IMG/VR virus record: IMGVR_UViG_3300030430_002702
Span: 1-35,535 of that record
Origin: a virus
DNA: 35,535 nt
Direction: 5' to 3' (one strand)
The first letter of the stretch is position 1. Each line of letters starts with the position of its first letter. The notes under the pieces were generated by a model. That model made no database searches. It was given only the letters and a program-made list of their open reading frames with translations, and was not told where the DNA came from. Positions 25,836-34,600 of the stretch are shown one piece after another. Position numbers and translations under genes: made by a program.

Positions 25836-26146
25836 TATACTTTAAATCGTTTGCAGAATCTCTCCCATGCTGGAAAGAACAGCTCTTCAATACATACTAC
25901 CAGACTTTCCTCCTCGAAGGAATCCAATCTATCGAGGCCGCTGAAGGCGAGGGAAGCATGGAGCATTTCGTGTCGAATTGTTGATTTTACGTCTGCGGGT
26001 TTGAGGGACGAATCGATTACTATCGTCTTACGTTCGTGGGAGTAGTAACCATAATATCCATTTGAACGATTATTCTCATCGCTTAAATCTTCTTTAATAA
26101 TTTTAACCGGAACTCCGGCTATGTGGATTGATTTGGGGAGAGTCAT
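25835..26146 (-). CDS. Small zinc metallopeptidase-like protein, 103 aa
   Basis: A clear HExxH site (H59, E60 and H63 in RHEMLHASL) is preceded by a strand TIVIDSS. It is followed about 16 residues later by an acidic helix (E78-E80 and E88/E89) that can supply the third ligand. The layout is that of minimal SprT/ImmA-like gluzincins. The substrate is unknown. In the lysis cluster it could process host or phage proteins. It overlaps the amidase stop by 4 bp. Confidence 0.75.
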   Translation of the reverse strand: MTLPKSIHIAGVPVKIIKEDLSDENNRSNGYYGYYSHERKTIVIDSSLKPADVKSTIRHEMLHASLAFSGLDRLDSFEEESLVVCIEELFFPAWERFCKRFKV

Positions 26147-26700
26147 CCATCTGCAAATTTGTTTAAGGCCCTAGCGTAAACCCCAGCTAGTTTTCCTCGA
26201 TTGTTGTTGATCATCATCCACTCTTCACAATTACTTCCAAAGAACGGTTCCGCGATGACCGCTATAGGTCGAACTTTGCGGAGAAAATATGAACCACGTT
26301 GCTTTGCGGCTCTAGGCTTCGCCCCTCTGGACTTCATATCAGGATATGCCTTCTGCATCTCTTCTTTCAGGGCGTAAGCCAACTTGCTGCCCCCTTTACT
26401 CGCATGCCAGTAGAGCCATTCGTGCCCCTCGGCTTGTGGAGTAGCCGAGTTGAAATGCAACTCAACTACCGCATCCACCTCATCGGCGATAAGTTTCTGA
26501 GCCAAATAATCAATAGCGCCGACATAGGTGGGGTCTTTATAGTCGTCGTAGATCACATAGTCCATAGTAAGGTTGGGCGCTATCCTGCGAACTAGATCGG
26601 AGTTAAACATGAACTCAGATATACTGTAGCCTGACTCCCGAGTCGTCATAGCTCCTTCATCTCCTTGCCGAGAATGCCCTACTGCTAAACCAATTTTCAT
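26143..26700 (-). CDS. N-acetylmuramoyl-L-alanine amidase (endolysin), 185 aa
   Basis: It is an Amidase_3-type fold with zinc ligands H9 (GHS), E29 (SISEF) and H82 (ELHFNSA), and the catalytic Glu E151 (IAEPFFG). It cuts the amide bond between MurNAc and the stem peptide in the periplasm. It has no signal peptide or wall-binding domain, so it needs a holin, and two holin-like genes lie upstream. Its ATG overlaps the stop of the 55-aa membrane protein. Confidence 0.92.
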   Translation of the reverse strand: MKIGLAVGHSRQGDEGAMTTRESGYSISEFMFNSDLVRRIAPNLTMDYVIYDDYKDPTYVGAIDYLAQKLIADEVDAVVELHFNSATPQAEGHEWLYWHASKGGSKLAYALKEEMQKAYPDMKSRGAKPRAAKQRGSYFLRKVRPIAVIAEPFFGSNCEEWMMINNNRGKLAGVYARALNKFADG

Positions 26701-26864
26701 TTTTTAAGTAACCGATAGAGAGAGGCGAGACCCACTGCGATACCAACTATAAGAGAACCGACACGCAACCAGTATTCAAACTGCTCTTGCATACTCGTAA
26801 TCAGACCGATGACGGGAGCTGCCATGCCAATCAAAGAATCGAATATTCGGGTGTTAAAGATCAT
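26697..26864 (-). CDS. Small holin-like membrane protein, 55 aa
   Basis: The frame reads MIFNTRIFDSLIGMAAP at the N-terminus and ends LASLYRLLKK. One strong membrane segment covers about residues 32-50 (LRVGSLIVGIAVGLAS), a weaker hydrophobic stretch lies at 10-23, and the tail is basic. Both ends overlap neighbours in ATGA. Size and place right before the amidase fit a holin or antiholin. Confidence 0.65.
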   Translation of the reverse strand: MIFNTRIFDSLIGMAAPVIGLITSMQEQFEYWLRVGSLIVGIAVGLASLYRLLKK

Positions 26865-27163
26865 TCGCCTATGTTGCTAAGGGGATCACGGTTGTAGAGC
26901 TTGTTCATTATCTGATCTACCTCTTGCTCTAGCTCACCAATTTTTAAATTTTGCCTAACGTCATCTGGCAACGAACCACTCCCCCATTTCCCAGCAGGCC
27001 AGTCCCGAACGAAGATCGCGTGCTTTTCAACATCCTTAGCGATCATTTGGATCTGGAAGTCGTTGTGTTGAACTTCACTTTGAAGATTACTAGCCCACCA
27101 AACGATGCCCGCCGCTTGAACAGCGAGGCCGATGCCAAGTGAAACTAGAAACTTCGTGTCCAT
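26861..27163 (-). CDS. Single-pass membrane protein, possible inner-membrane spanin, 100 aa
   Basis: Residues 4-25 form one membrane segment (FLVSLGIGLAVQAAGIVWW). A likely periplasmic part follows with charged helical sequence (NLQSEVQHNDFQIQMIAKDVEKH and IGELEQEVDQIMNKLY). This topology, N-terminal anchor and coiled coil, is that of inner-membrane spanins. The gene lies within the lysis cluster, directly after a frame with a lipobox. A virion-independent lysis accessory of another type is possible. Start and stop overlap both neighbours. Confidence 0.6.
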   Translation of the reverse strand: MDTKFLVSLGIGLAVQAAGIVWWASNLQSEVQHNDFQIQMIAKDVEKHAIFVRDWPAGKWGSGSLPDDVRQNLKIGELEQEVDQIMNKLYNRDPLSNIGE

Positions 27164-27441
27164 TATTTGCCAATAATCATTGCACGGCGATATGAATAAT
27201 CGCTGTGGAATCTGTGCTCGTCGCGTCCTACAAGGACACCCTCTTTGAATTGATATGATCTACCTTTAATCAATGTGATCGTCGGGGGATCGTATAATGC
27301 GCTGGCGTTCGCGCTCGATGCGTTTGCTGACGCGCTCGATGAGCAACTTGCTATGAGCATCGCCAATGGCAGCGAGGCCATCAAGACGATCTTCCAAGGC
27401 GTCGAGATGTCGGTCTCTTCGCAGTCGCACATGTTCGACAT
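27163..27441 (-). CDS. Possible lipoprotein (outer-membrane spanin) in an overlapping frame, 92 aa, or its 36-aa 3' part
   Basis: In the frame offset from the 72-aa gene there is a hydrophobic segment ending in the lipobox IASC (residues 30-33), followed by a Ser/Ala/Asn-rich stretch and a basic/acidic tail. The 27163-27265 part is not covered by any other gene and ends in TAATG at the next start. So at least a 36-aa product from a TTG at 27273 is likely. Overlapping lipoprotein frames are typical of Rz1-type outer spanins. The weak point is that the overlap region is open in several frames. Confidence 0.4.
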   Translation of the reverse strand: MSNMCDCEETDISTPWKIVLMASLPLAMLIASCSSSASANASSANASALYDPPTITLIKGRSYQFKEGVLVGRDEHRFHSDYSYRRAMIIGK

Positions 27442-27484
27442 AAGCCTGAAGGGCAGCGGTTAGTAATTTAAAGAAATGGCTCAC
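27266..27484 (-). CDS. Small basic coiled-coil protein of the lysis cluster, 72 aa
   Basis: The start is a GTG overlapping the holin stop (GTGA), with AAAGAG upstream. A short amphipathic N-terminal helix (FFKLLTAALQAYV) is followed by an Arg-rich heptad-like helix (LRRDRHLDALEDRLDGLA, then ERVSKRIERERQRI). It has no clear membrane segment. Its codon use looks like that of real genes here. It may be a membrane-peripheral lysis regulator. No firm family. Confidence 0.6.
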   Translation of the reverse strand: MSHFFKLLTAALQAYVEHVRLRRDRHLDALEDRLDGLAAIGDAHSKLLIERVSKRIERERQRIIRSPDDHID

Positions 27485-27660
27485 TTACTCTTTGCCTTAC
27501 CCACATTTAGGGCGAGCCACGAAATAACAGACGAAGCGCGGGATACCCACTTATTGTCGCTTTCGTTCGGAGTCAATGTAGCGACAAGAGAAGCTACGGC
27601 GATTACACTTGCTGCAATTTGTAACAGGGTGTCTACGTGTTCTGTAATGTATTCGATCAT
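27481..27660 (-). CDS. Holin-like membrane protein, 59 aa
   Basis: The frame starts MIEYITEHVDTLLQIAAS, has a membrane segment at about residues 12-29 (LLQIAASVIAVASLVATL), then TPNESDNKW and a helical tail ending NVGKAKSK. Small size, one membrane segment, the charged end and the place at the head of the amidase cluster fit a phage holin or pinholin. It lies 11 bp after the 341-aa virion gene, and its stop overlaps the next start. Confidence 0.65.
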   Translation of the reverse strand: MIEYITEHVDTLLQIAASVIAVASLVATLTPNESDNKWVSRASSVISWLALNVGKAKSK

Positions 27661-27671
27661 ATAATTAGGGG

Positions 27672-28697
27672 TTACATCATGTTGCTGGTGTATGCTCCCA
27701 CACCAGAGGGGTCAAAACGGACGGCAGGCTTGGCAGCACCGCGATGGGCGTCGAGTTGTTCGTCAAGGATATTACGGCAAACACTCCAATGGTAGTTAGC
27801 TCTCTCAAGGTCAGCGTTCTCCTCAGCAATATTCCCGAGCATAGCATGCTTGATGGCATTAAGACTCGACATATGGACAATATCCGTAGGAGTAAGAAGT
27901 TGTTTAAACTTTCGCTTTAGTAAAAGTCGAATCGACATTGTTGTGCTTTTCCGATTGTCGATACGGTAACGACGGTAGCGAGTTATGCGATTCGCCTGTT
28001 GGATACCATCAGCCGCAACAAGTGTTTCAGACGACCCTGTTTCTTCCCAAATCAATTTAACCGGAGCTGTGAGTTCTGTGTCCCCCATCCTAATTTCACT
28101 GATGCTGGTAATGCTCGTCGTGTTGGTTGTAAGGCTGGCCTGTCCACCACAAGTAAACTGACCCCCCATAGATACTGTATGATCTGCGGTTGGTGAGGAA
28201 GTGCCCGTCCCATCAGAAAAAGTTACATGCACTTTCCCTGATGCGGGGAGCGTTGTGGCTGGGCTGATGGGTTGTAATTTTAAAGAATATGTTTTTCCAT
28301 CCACAGGCTCCTCGACAGTGGGTGAGTAGCCGTCGTCCACAATACCGAAAGTAGCCAGCGTGTTCTCACCAGCACGGTCGTTTCGGCCCACGATGTTGTA
28401 ATCATGGAACTGAGCCCTAATTTCTTGTGGGTAAGAATAATCTACACTGTCGCCAGTTGTGTCGAGCAAAGCCGCAATTACAGATTCTGCATGGTCGGGG
28501 ATCGTGAATGTCCCACTAGAAGTAGATACAACGTGCTCAAACAAAAGATCCCGCCACATTCCCATGCTGTATAGTCTGGGCAGGGCGAGATTCAGTTCTT
28601 TTCTAAACTGTGGGGCACCTTCAACACCTTGAGCTGCGGGTGAGCCGCATGAAGATTGAAGGGCATCAGTTACCCCTTGAGCGGTCAACGTGGCCAT
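27672..28697 (-). CDS. Virion structural protein, probably tail-associated, 341 aa
   Basis: The ATG is preceded by GTGAGGT. The N-terminus is helical (residues 1-50, with FRKELNLALPRLYSMG). A beta-rich middle with Gly/Ser/Thr-rich repeats follows, then RITRYRRYRID. The helical C-terminal part has LTPTDIVHMSSLNAIKHAML and EENADLERANYHWSVCRNILDEQL. Such a helix-beta-helix layout occurs in tail-tube or adaptor-type proteins and in unnamed structural proteins of marine phages. It lies between the fibre genes and the lysis genes. The exact role is not known. Confidence 0.6.
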   Translation of the reverse strand: MATLTAQGVTDALQSSCGSPAAQGVEGAPQFRKELNLALPRLYSMGMWRDLLFEHVVSTSSGTFTIPDHAESVIAALLDTTGDSVDYSYPQEIRAQFHDYNIVGRNDRAGENTLATFGIVDDGYSPTVEEPVDGKTYSLKLQPISPATTLPASGKVHVTFSDGTGTSSPTADHTVSMGGQFTCGGQASLTTNTTSITSISEIRMGDTELTAPVKLIWEETGSSETLVAADGIQQANRITRYRRYRIDNRKSTTMSIRLLLKRKFKQLLTPTDIVHMSSLNAIKHAMLGNIAEENADLERANYHWSVCRNILDEQLDAHRGAAKPAVRFDPSGVGAYTSNMM

Positions 28698-28714
28698 ACC
28701 TCACGCTACCAGAA

Positions 28715-28751
28715 TAGGGGTTAAAGGTCAAGATTAGGCAAAAAACCCCTA
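28715..28751 (-). other. Inverted repeat between two virion genes, weak terminator candidate
   Basis: taggggtt (28715-28722) pairs with aacccct plus a at 28744-28751 across a 21-base loop. On the minus strand TTAGGGGTTTTTT directly follows the stop of the 404-aa gene. The long loop and internal T-run make it weak; it could modulate expression between the two genes. Confidence 0.3.
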
Positions 28752-28752
28752 A

Positions 28753-29967
28753 CTACGGCCCGATTCTATCCATAACAGTAGGGGACCAGACCACATCACT
28801 GGTGACATTTTGTGTAATTTTATTGTCCATAGATACTGACCCTAGTTTTACATGATATGTCCCTTCAGTAGACCCATCTTGTTGAACTTCATCCCGCCTA
28901 CCAGTAGTAGAAGTCCCCATGTCAACGGATGAAATTCCAAATGGATCTGGTTCTCCTATCTGAACCCAACAATTAGTAACTTCATTGTATCTCCCTTTCT
29001 CAAGGTCCACTTCCCAAACTAAGTAAACATCTCCATATGAGCTTAATTGATGGTAAGGATCTTCATTATTTTCCCCATGAACAAATGCCTTCATGGGCTT
29101 GCCATCTTTAGTGTCCACATTAGGGACTTGCTGCGTAATATTAGTTATTTCTTCTTGGGCCGCCCCACTGCAATAGGTGATGGCATTAAGACCACCGGAC
29201 ACTGTGACGTTGTGGCTGAGAACACCACTTGAACTGCTTGAAGCGTCACTACTGGTTCCTTGATTACTGCTGTCGAGTGTCGTAACTCCTGAGTGTTTCA
29301 ATACTCCTGCGGAGTCGGCCCCCAAAGATGACCCGTCAGTATTAACAGCGTTTGAGTGCCCAAGGACTCCGGTTGGTGCAGAAGATGACCCGTCAGAAAC
29401 ATTTTTAACACCTGAGTGTGAAAGTGTCTCCGACCCAGCAAACCCTGTAAGCCCCCCGTGCTTGTGATGGTAAGCTGATCCTTGTGGGCTGGTCCCCGAA
29501 CTATCGGCGTTAGTATCATATACGTCAGCACTGTTTCCACCACTAGAGCTAGTTGCGTAATTAGAGGATCCAGCAGAAGAGTGCGTATGCCCATCATGGG
29601 AATCACTAGCTATGGTGTGTTGGTGATTGGTAGTTGTATGTGAAGAGTGAGAGTGGTCCGTGTGGTCTGAGTGAGAGTGATCAGCGTGGGGCGCGTGGGA
29701 GTGGTTCGCATGATCGTCCACCGTGACACTGACGCCGGAAGCGGTGCTGGTTTCAAACCGTAAGGTGATAACATCTACGCGCCAATGCAGTTCACCATAC
29801 GCAACCTTCGCGCCCCCGTCCCCGTGCATCAAAGCAAATGCGTGAGGACGATGAAGCAGCTCCCCCGCTGCCCTTTCGTAGCTAGTTGCTGACCCTTCAG
29901 ATGATCCTATCTGAGATCCCTCTGGAAACTCTGGATCGGGGATAGGGCCTAACTCAATAGGGGTCAT
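28753..29967 (-). CDS. His/Ser-rich tail appendage protein, 404 aa
   Basis: The N-terminal 80 residues look globular. Residues 86-129 hold 15 His, mostly as HxH or HxxH (HSHSDHTDHSHSSH). Residues 130-260 are Ser/Gly/Thr/Asn-rich with repeats ending LSHSG, LGHSN, LKHSG and LSHN. The C-terminal 140 residues are beta-rich. HxH clusters that bind iron or other metals are known in trimeric tail fibres such as T4 gp37. A fibre or receptor-binding role is therefore inferred. It begins 3 bp after the 451-aa gene. Confidence 0.6.
   Translation of the reverse strand: MTPIELGPIPDPEFPEGSQIGSSEGSATSYERAAGELLHRPHAFALMHGDGGAKVAYGELHWRVDVITLRFETSTASGVSVTVDDHANHSHAPHADHSHSDHTDHSHSSHTTTNHQHTIASDSHDGHTHSSAGSSNYATSSSGGNSADVYDTNADSSGTSPQGSAYHHKHGGLTGFAGSETLSHSGVKNVSDGSSSAPTGVLGHSNAVNTDGSSLGADSAGVLKHSGVTTLDSSNQGTSSDASSSSSGVLSHNVTVSGGLNAITYCSGAAQEEITNITQQVPNVDTKDGKPMKAFVHGENNEDPYHQLSSYGDVYLVWEVDLEKGRYNEVTNCWVQIGEPDPFGISSVDMGTSTTGRRDEVQQDGSTEGTYHVKLGSVSMDNKITQNVTSDVVWSPTVMDRIGP
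29581..29712 (-). other. Histidine-rich metal-binding-like segment
   Basis: These 44 codons of the 404-aa protein encode 15 His, many spaced as HxH. Trimeric fibres use such pairs to hold metal ions along the axis. Metal binding is not shown here. Confidence 0.6.
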
Positions 29968-29970
29968 GTA

Positions 29971-31326
29971 TTAAGAAGGGTGGTGGACTTTGACTACCTC
30001 AAGTAAATAGCCGCCTCTAAATGGTTGCTGGGTAGCAGACCCATCAAAAGGGTCACTAAGGTTTCCCCAATCAGTCGGACTAGAAGCCTCACACCAAGGT
30101 TTAGGGAAAGCATATTCTCCCAATTTATGCACAGGATCGTTTGTGCCTATAAAATCAGTAAGGGTGATTGCTTCTGTAAGAACATTAGATACTCGCACGC
30201 TAAACTGAACCCCACTATACGAAGCACTAGATGTTTTAAATATGACTGGCTCAGGGGGAGTAAGAGGCTCTTTGCTCCACACTTGCAACACAGTCATCTT
30301 GGTGGCCCCGCTAAAGCCATCCTTACCTTCTTTATTTCGGACAGTTACCGTAGTGTTGCTACTGCCGTCTTTTTTATTAGCAGTGGTAAAAACCAACTCT
30401 CCAACAACAGCGGGCCATGTGAAGTTACGGTAGGTAGTATATTCGCGGATCTTCTTACCACCAGAGCCGTAAGTAGTGTGGGCCTCTGCATCTTGTGGGA
30501 TTACATCTTGCAGAGTTACTTTCCACCAATCATGGCTTAATTGCTCTGCCTCGTGGTTAATGCCTGATGCGTCTAGTCCCCATACAGATTCATTTTCCCA
30601 AGCCGCAGTGCCTGCTGTTTCTTCTCCGGCTGTGTCGGTCCCTCCCCCGTGGGGTGCATTGTATTTCTCTCCTCTATAAATTAATTTCTCTACAGTTCGT
30701 AGAACTCCATCAGTAGCAGGGTCTAATTTTTGAGAAGAAATATCTACTCTTCTAAAATACGTCCGTTGTTCAACAACAAACAAACCATCAAGCTCTTGGT
30801 CGCCTATTCTTCGTAACTGACGAGTATAAAGGATATAGTCGATAGAAGTATCAGTTTCATCGGGGGTGCCGCTGTTATCATATATGATAGCATTCTCTGC
30901 GGTAAATTGACTGGTGGGGTCAGGCATTACGTCCCCAGCTTCGTGACTGGTGTCTACGTCAGAAAATGAAGAGCGTAGAGTAACGTAAGTTCTTACTACC
31001 GTGTCGTATTTATTTCCCCCAATATCAGCTTGGCTGAACTCAAAGTTGTAATCGTCCTGCGAGGCTCTATCGGCTGCGTAGTAATACTCATACATCAGGC
31101 CATTCGCATCGGCCTGCTTGACGAAGCACAACTTATGGTTGGGGAAATTAACCGTGTCAGGATGCGCAGTCCCGTAGGCAGGAAGGTTAGCCTCTATTTC
31201 TTTTGGCGTATTGCCAATCTTCTGCGCGTCAACCGTCTCGAAGAACAGAAGGTCGGCTACCTTCGGCGAGACGAAAGAGAGGACCGACTGCCTTTGCGGG
31301 CTGGGCTGGTTCCTAGATACAGGCAC
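29971..31326 (-). CDS. Virion structural protein, 451 aa
   Basis: The first usable start is a GTG at 31326 (VPVSRNQPSPQRQ). The frame stays open upstream to a TGA at 31359-31357, and a CTG at 31347 would add LFEYTPQ, which looks coding. The body is beta-rich with many aromatic residues (LMYEYYYAADRASQDDYNFE), suggesting a large tail or baseplate-like protein. I recall similar unnamed structural proteins in marine phages beside fibre genes. No enzyme motif is seen. It is followed closely by the 404-aa gene. Confidence 0.65.
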   Translation of the reverse strand: MPVSRNQPSPQRQSVLSFVSPKVADLLFFETVDAQKIGNTPKEIEANLPAYGTAHPDTVNFPNHKLCFVKQADANGLMYEYYYAADRASQDDYNFEFSQADIGGNKYDTVVRTYVTLRSSFSDVDTSHEAGDVMPDPTSQFTAENAIIYDNSGTPDETDTSIDYILYTRQLRRIGDQELDGLFVVEQRTYFRRVDISSQKLDPATDGVLRTVEKLIYRGEKYNAPHGGGTDTAGEETAGTAAWENESVWGLDASGINHEAEQLSHDWWKVTLQDVIPQDAEAHTTYGSGGKKIREYTTYRNFTWPAVVGELVFTTANKKDGSSNTTVTVRNKEGKDGFSGATKMTVLQVWSKEPLTPPEPVIFKTSSASYSGVQFSVRVSNVLTEAITLTDFIGTNDPVHKLGEYAFPKPWCEASSPTDWGNLSDPFDGSATQQPFRGGYLLEVVKVHHPS

Positions 31327-31362
31327 CTGTGGAGTATATTCAAACAGGGCTGGATTTCAAGT

Positions 31363-31383
31363 GGTTAAGCGTGGAGCTTAACC
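31363..31383. other. 7-bp inverted repeat upstream of the 451-aa gene
   Basis: ggttaag (31363-31369) and cttaacc (31377-31383) flank a 7-base loop, 37 bp before the GTG. No T-run follows. It may shape the leader of the 451-aa gene or be an RNA-processing hairpin. Confidence 0.4.
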
Positions 31384-31560
31384 CTATGAATCCTCCCCTT
31401 CAGGGGATTCAACCTCTTCAGGCTGTGGTTCCTCAACCGCAATCTTATCGAATAGGTGGGTGGCAGCTTTAGCCACGTTGATTCCACCCGCTTTCACCGC
31501 GATATCTAGGAGTTGTGCGAGAGCGCGTCTCTCCTCATCGGATAATTCAATTTTTGCCAT
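31384..31560 (-). CDS. Small acidic-tailed protein, 58 aa
   Basis: The frame starts MAKIELSDEERRALAQLL, continues with a helical part (DIAVKAGGINVAKAATHL), and ends with an acidic tail (EEPQPEEVESPEGEDS). No family recognised. It sits alone between a terminator-like hairpin and the 451-aa gene. The helical, acidic nature and size are common for small phage accessory proteins. Confidence 0.55.
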   Translation of the reverse strand: MAKIELSDEERRALAQLLDIAVKAGGINVAKAATHLFDKIAVEEPQPEEVESPEGEDS

Positions 31561-31572
31561 GGGGGACGCTAG

Positions 31573-31605
31573 AAAGAAAATGGTTGAGGTTCAACTATTT
31601 TCTTT
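31573..31605 (-). terminator. Terminator hairpin after the fibre gene, possibly bidirectional
   Basis: A 15-bp stem with one G-T wobble (31573-31587 with 31591-31605) has a 3-base loop. Its arms are A-rich on one side and T-rich on the other, so read from either strand a T-rich tract follows the inner stem. It begins 3 bp after the stop of the fibre gene at 31609. Confidence 0.65.
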
Positions 31606-31608
31606 GTT

Positions 31609-34600
31609 TTAGGATAGCGTTAATGTTGTGCCCCGCACGGTGCCGTCAGAGCCTTTATACTCAAGTTTTATGGATGTATTGTTTATCACCCTAAAACCAA
31701 GCTCTCCATTGTTTGCAGGTTCCACTGTGCCCGGAGTCTGGATCAATGGCTTGTTGGCGACGACCTCTTCGCGGCTACTGTCTATGGTCAGGTAGGTAGC
31801 AAGACCGGCACCACCAGCGTCCGATTGGAGAATGATGTCCTTGGCGTAAGCACTATTACGAAGGTATAAGTGGCCAGTGCTGTTAGCAATGTAGCTGTTA
31901 CCGGAATCATGGTGCAGGTCTAAATCCCTGCCGTCACCAAAGCTCGCGTGGGACCGATCAGGGAAGACGGTGTAAAGATCACCACCACTGGCTGCTGATC
32001 CGTCGAGACGCAAGTAGTCAGTTTGTCCCCCGCTGCCGTCATTAGCTGCAAGACGAATATCCGCTCCGGCTGCGAGCTGCGTGATTGTAAAGTCTCCAGT
32101 TAGGTTTCCTATTTGAGCGTTAGAACCGGTGTGTTCAATAACAAGGTCTCCGTCTGATCCAAACTCAGCTCTGACCGTATCTTCAGCACGGATCTTTTTC
32201 TGGAGTGTTGTGAAGCCTTGGCTACCGTCGATGGTTATGTAGGTAGCGATACCACCACTGCCATCGTCTGACTGGAGGAGTATGTCCTTATCGTTTGTGT
32301 TTTGACGGATGTGCAGATGCCCCGTTCCGTTCTGCTCAACGTAAGTGTGGTTGCTGTCGTGATGAATTAGGAAATCGTGTCCTGTTCCAAACGTCAGGTG
32401 TTTCGAGTCAGGGAAGTTAGTGTAGCCGGTGTTGCCGTCGAGGAAGAAGTAAGTGTGAACGCCGCCACTACCATCGTCTGACTGGAAGATGATGTCCTTG
32501 TCGTCGGCGAAGTTCGCAATCGTCAGATCGCCGGTAAAGTTGTGGATCTTGCTGTCAGTCCCGTTGTGGTGGAGCTGAAAGTCCCCACCATCGCCAAACC
32601 GCAAAATCTTATTGTCTGTTATTCTTACATCTCCGTTGATGTCTAAATCGAACGAAGGGGTTGAAGTGTTGATTCCGACCCGATCTGTGGAGACATCGAC
32701 GAAGAAAGTATCGGTATCGACGGCTACATCGTCGGAGGCTACAATGCCGCCAGTCACTTCTATGCCAGTTGACGAGGTTTCCAGTTTTACTGATCCAGCA
32801 TGGCGGAGGTCTAATTTCCCACTGGTGTTTCCGACAATCGCAAAATTCCCATCCCCGTGTTTAATAAGCAGCCCTCCTGAAGCAGTGCCCTGAAGAACAC
32901 CTACATTTTGAAGCTGGTTGTCGTTCAGGTTGATGTGCCCACCTGCGGAGATCGCGCCAGTCGCTAGGTCCGCAGCCGTTCCGCTAAAGACTTCTGAGGA
33001 GTTGGTCGCTCCTTTGAGGAATGTAAACCCACCAGCACTATCGTCCCACCCCATGAAGCCGACTTTTGCGGAGCCGTCGTAGTAGCGGAACTCAATTCCC
33101 CTATCCTTGTTGTCATCGGAAGCAGGTGCGGTGTCGCCGCCAAGAGTGAGCACCGGATCGTCTACCGTGACCGTAGTTGAATTGACTGTGGTCGTCGTGC
33201 CGTCCACCTGAAGATCGCCGAAGACTCTGACAAGGCCGGTGCTGTCTTCGATGCGGAGTCTTTCCGTTCCATCCGTTGAAAAACGAATATCGCCATTGTA
33301 AGCGAGAATTTGATTGTGTGTGCTGTGGTAGATCTGTAAATCTGTGCCATTACCAAAGAGCGCACGCACGTTATCATTGAATGTGATATTCCCTAATGCA
33401 CTAGAGGTTCCTGACCAACGAATCCCCCCCGTGATGTCGAGGTTGTAGCTTGGGTTGCTATTATTAATCCCAATCTTATTGTTCCCGCGATTGATGACCA
33501 AGGCGTCAGCACTTAGCGCACTGTTGCGTATGCGGAACATGTCATTGTTCGCGCCACCGGCGTATTGGTTCTCGATTGTCCACGAACAAAACGTGCCCGA
33601 AAGTTGCACAACAGGACCAGTACTACTCGTCCCGTTAATATTGACGGTAGGGGTAGCTCCTTCGATGTGAAGAAGCGATGTGGGGCCTCCCGTGCCTATG
33701 CCGACGTTCCCATCATCGTCGATAGCTACTCGCGTGTATTGCGTCCCGCCTTCTGATGCCGCTTCCCTTATCAAGAGCCTTCCGCTTGAATCTATGCTCT
33801 GCTCCCACACTTGGCCCGTTCCCGTTCTGGAAAGCCTAAAGGTGGGGGCGGTTGCGTGTGATAGATGAAGCAAGGCTGCCGGTGACGTAGTCCCGATGCC
33901 GACATTTCCGTCATTTTTGATGATCATTCTAGCACCCGCCTCGTCCACTTCTGTTCCAGCAGTGGTGCTGCCAGAAGGTTGGCTTAGGAAGTAAATTGAA
34001 TTGGTGCCAAAAGAGTTACCGTTACCAGCTATCACCATAGCTCCACCAGCCATAGTGGAGTGGTTGTTGACAGTGGTAAAGTTGCGATCTGAGTCTACTC
34101 GTAGGTTACTAGCAAATGAAAAGTCTCCGTGATCGTTTTGGGATATTATAGAAAATGATCCAGTGAAGGTATCTTGGTGCCCTCCTAGACTTAACCGCTG
34201 AGGTGTTCCCGCAAAAATAGGCCCTGCCACATCAAGCAACGCTGAAGGTGACGTAGTGCCGATGCCCACCCGACCTGTCGTATGCTTAACGACCAGCCGG
34301 TCAGTGTTGTTTTCCTGAAGGTGTATGTCTTCACCTGATCCGGCGTTGAGCTTTAAGGCCCCGCTGCTAGACAGCCGGTTACTGGCGAAGGTCCAGTAGT
34401 AACCAATTTTTGCGTAGGTGTCAGATACCCCGCCGCCGACATGCAGGAATGCGGTTGGGGAGGTTTGATTAATTCCCACATTACCCGAAGGCAAAATTCT
34501 CATTGCCTCGGACAACGCTGACCCTGAATGGGTCTTGAATATCATCTGGCTTCCTGAGCCGTTGCCTTGCCCCGTAATCGTTGCGGCCTCGCGCCCAGTC

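Noticed and set aside
27275-27463. Plus-strand 62-codon frame over the lysis region
   Set aside because: It is antisense to the coiled-coil gene, has no ribosome-binding site and is alone on that strand in this cluster.
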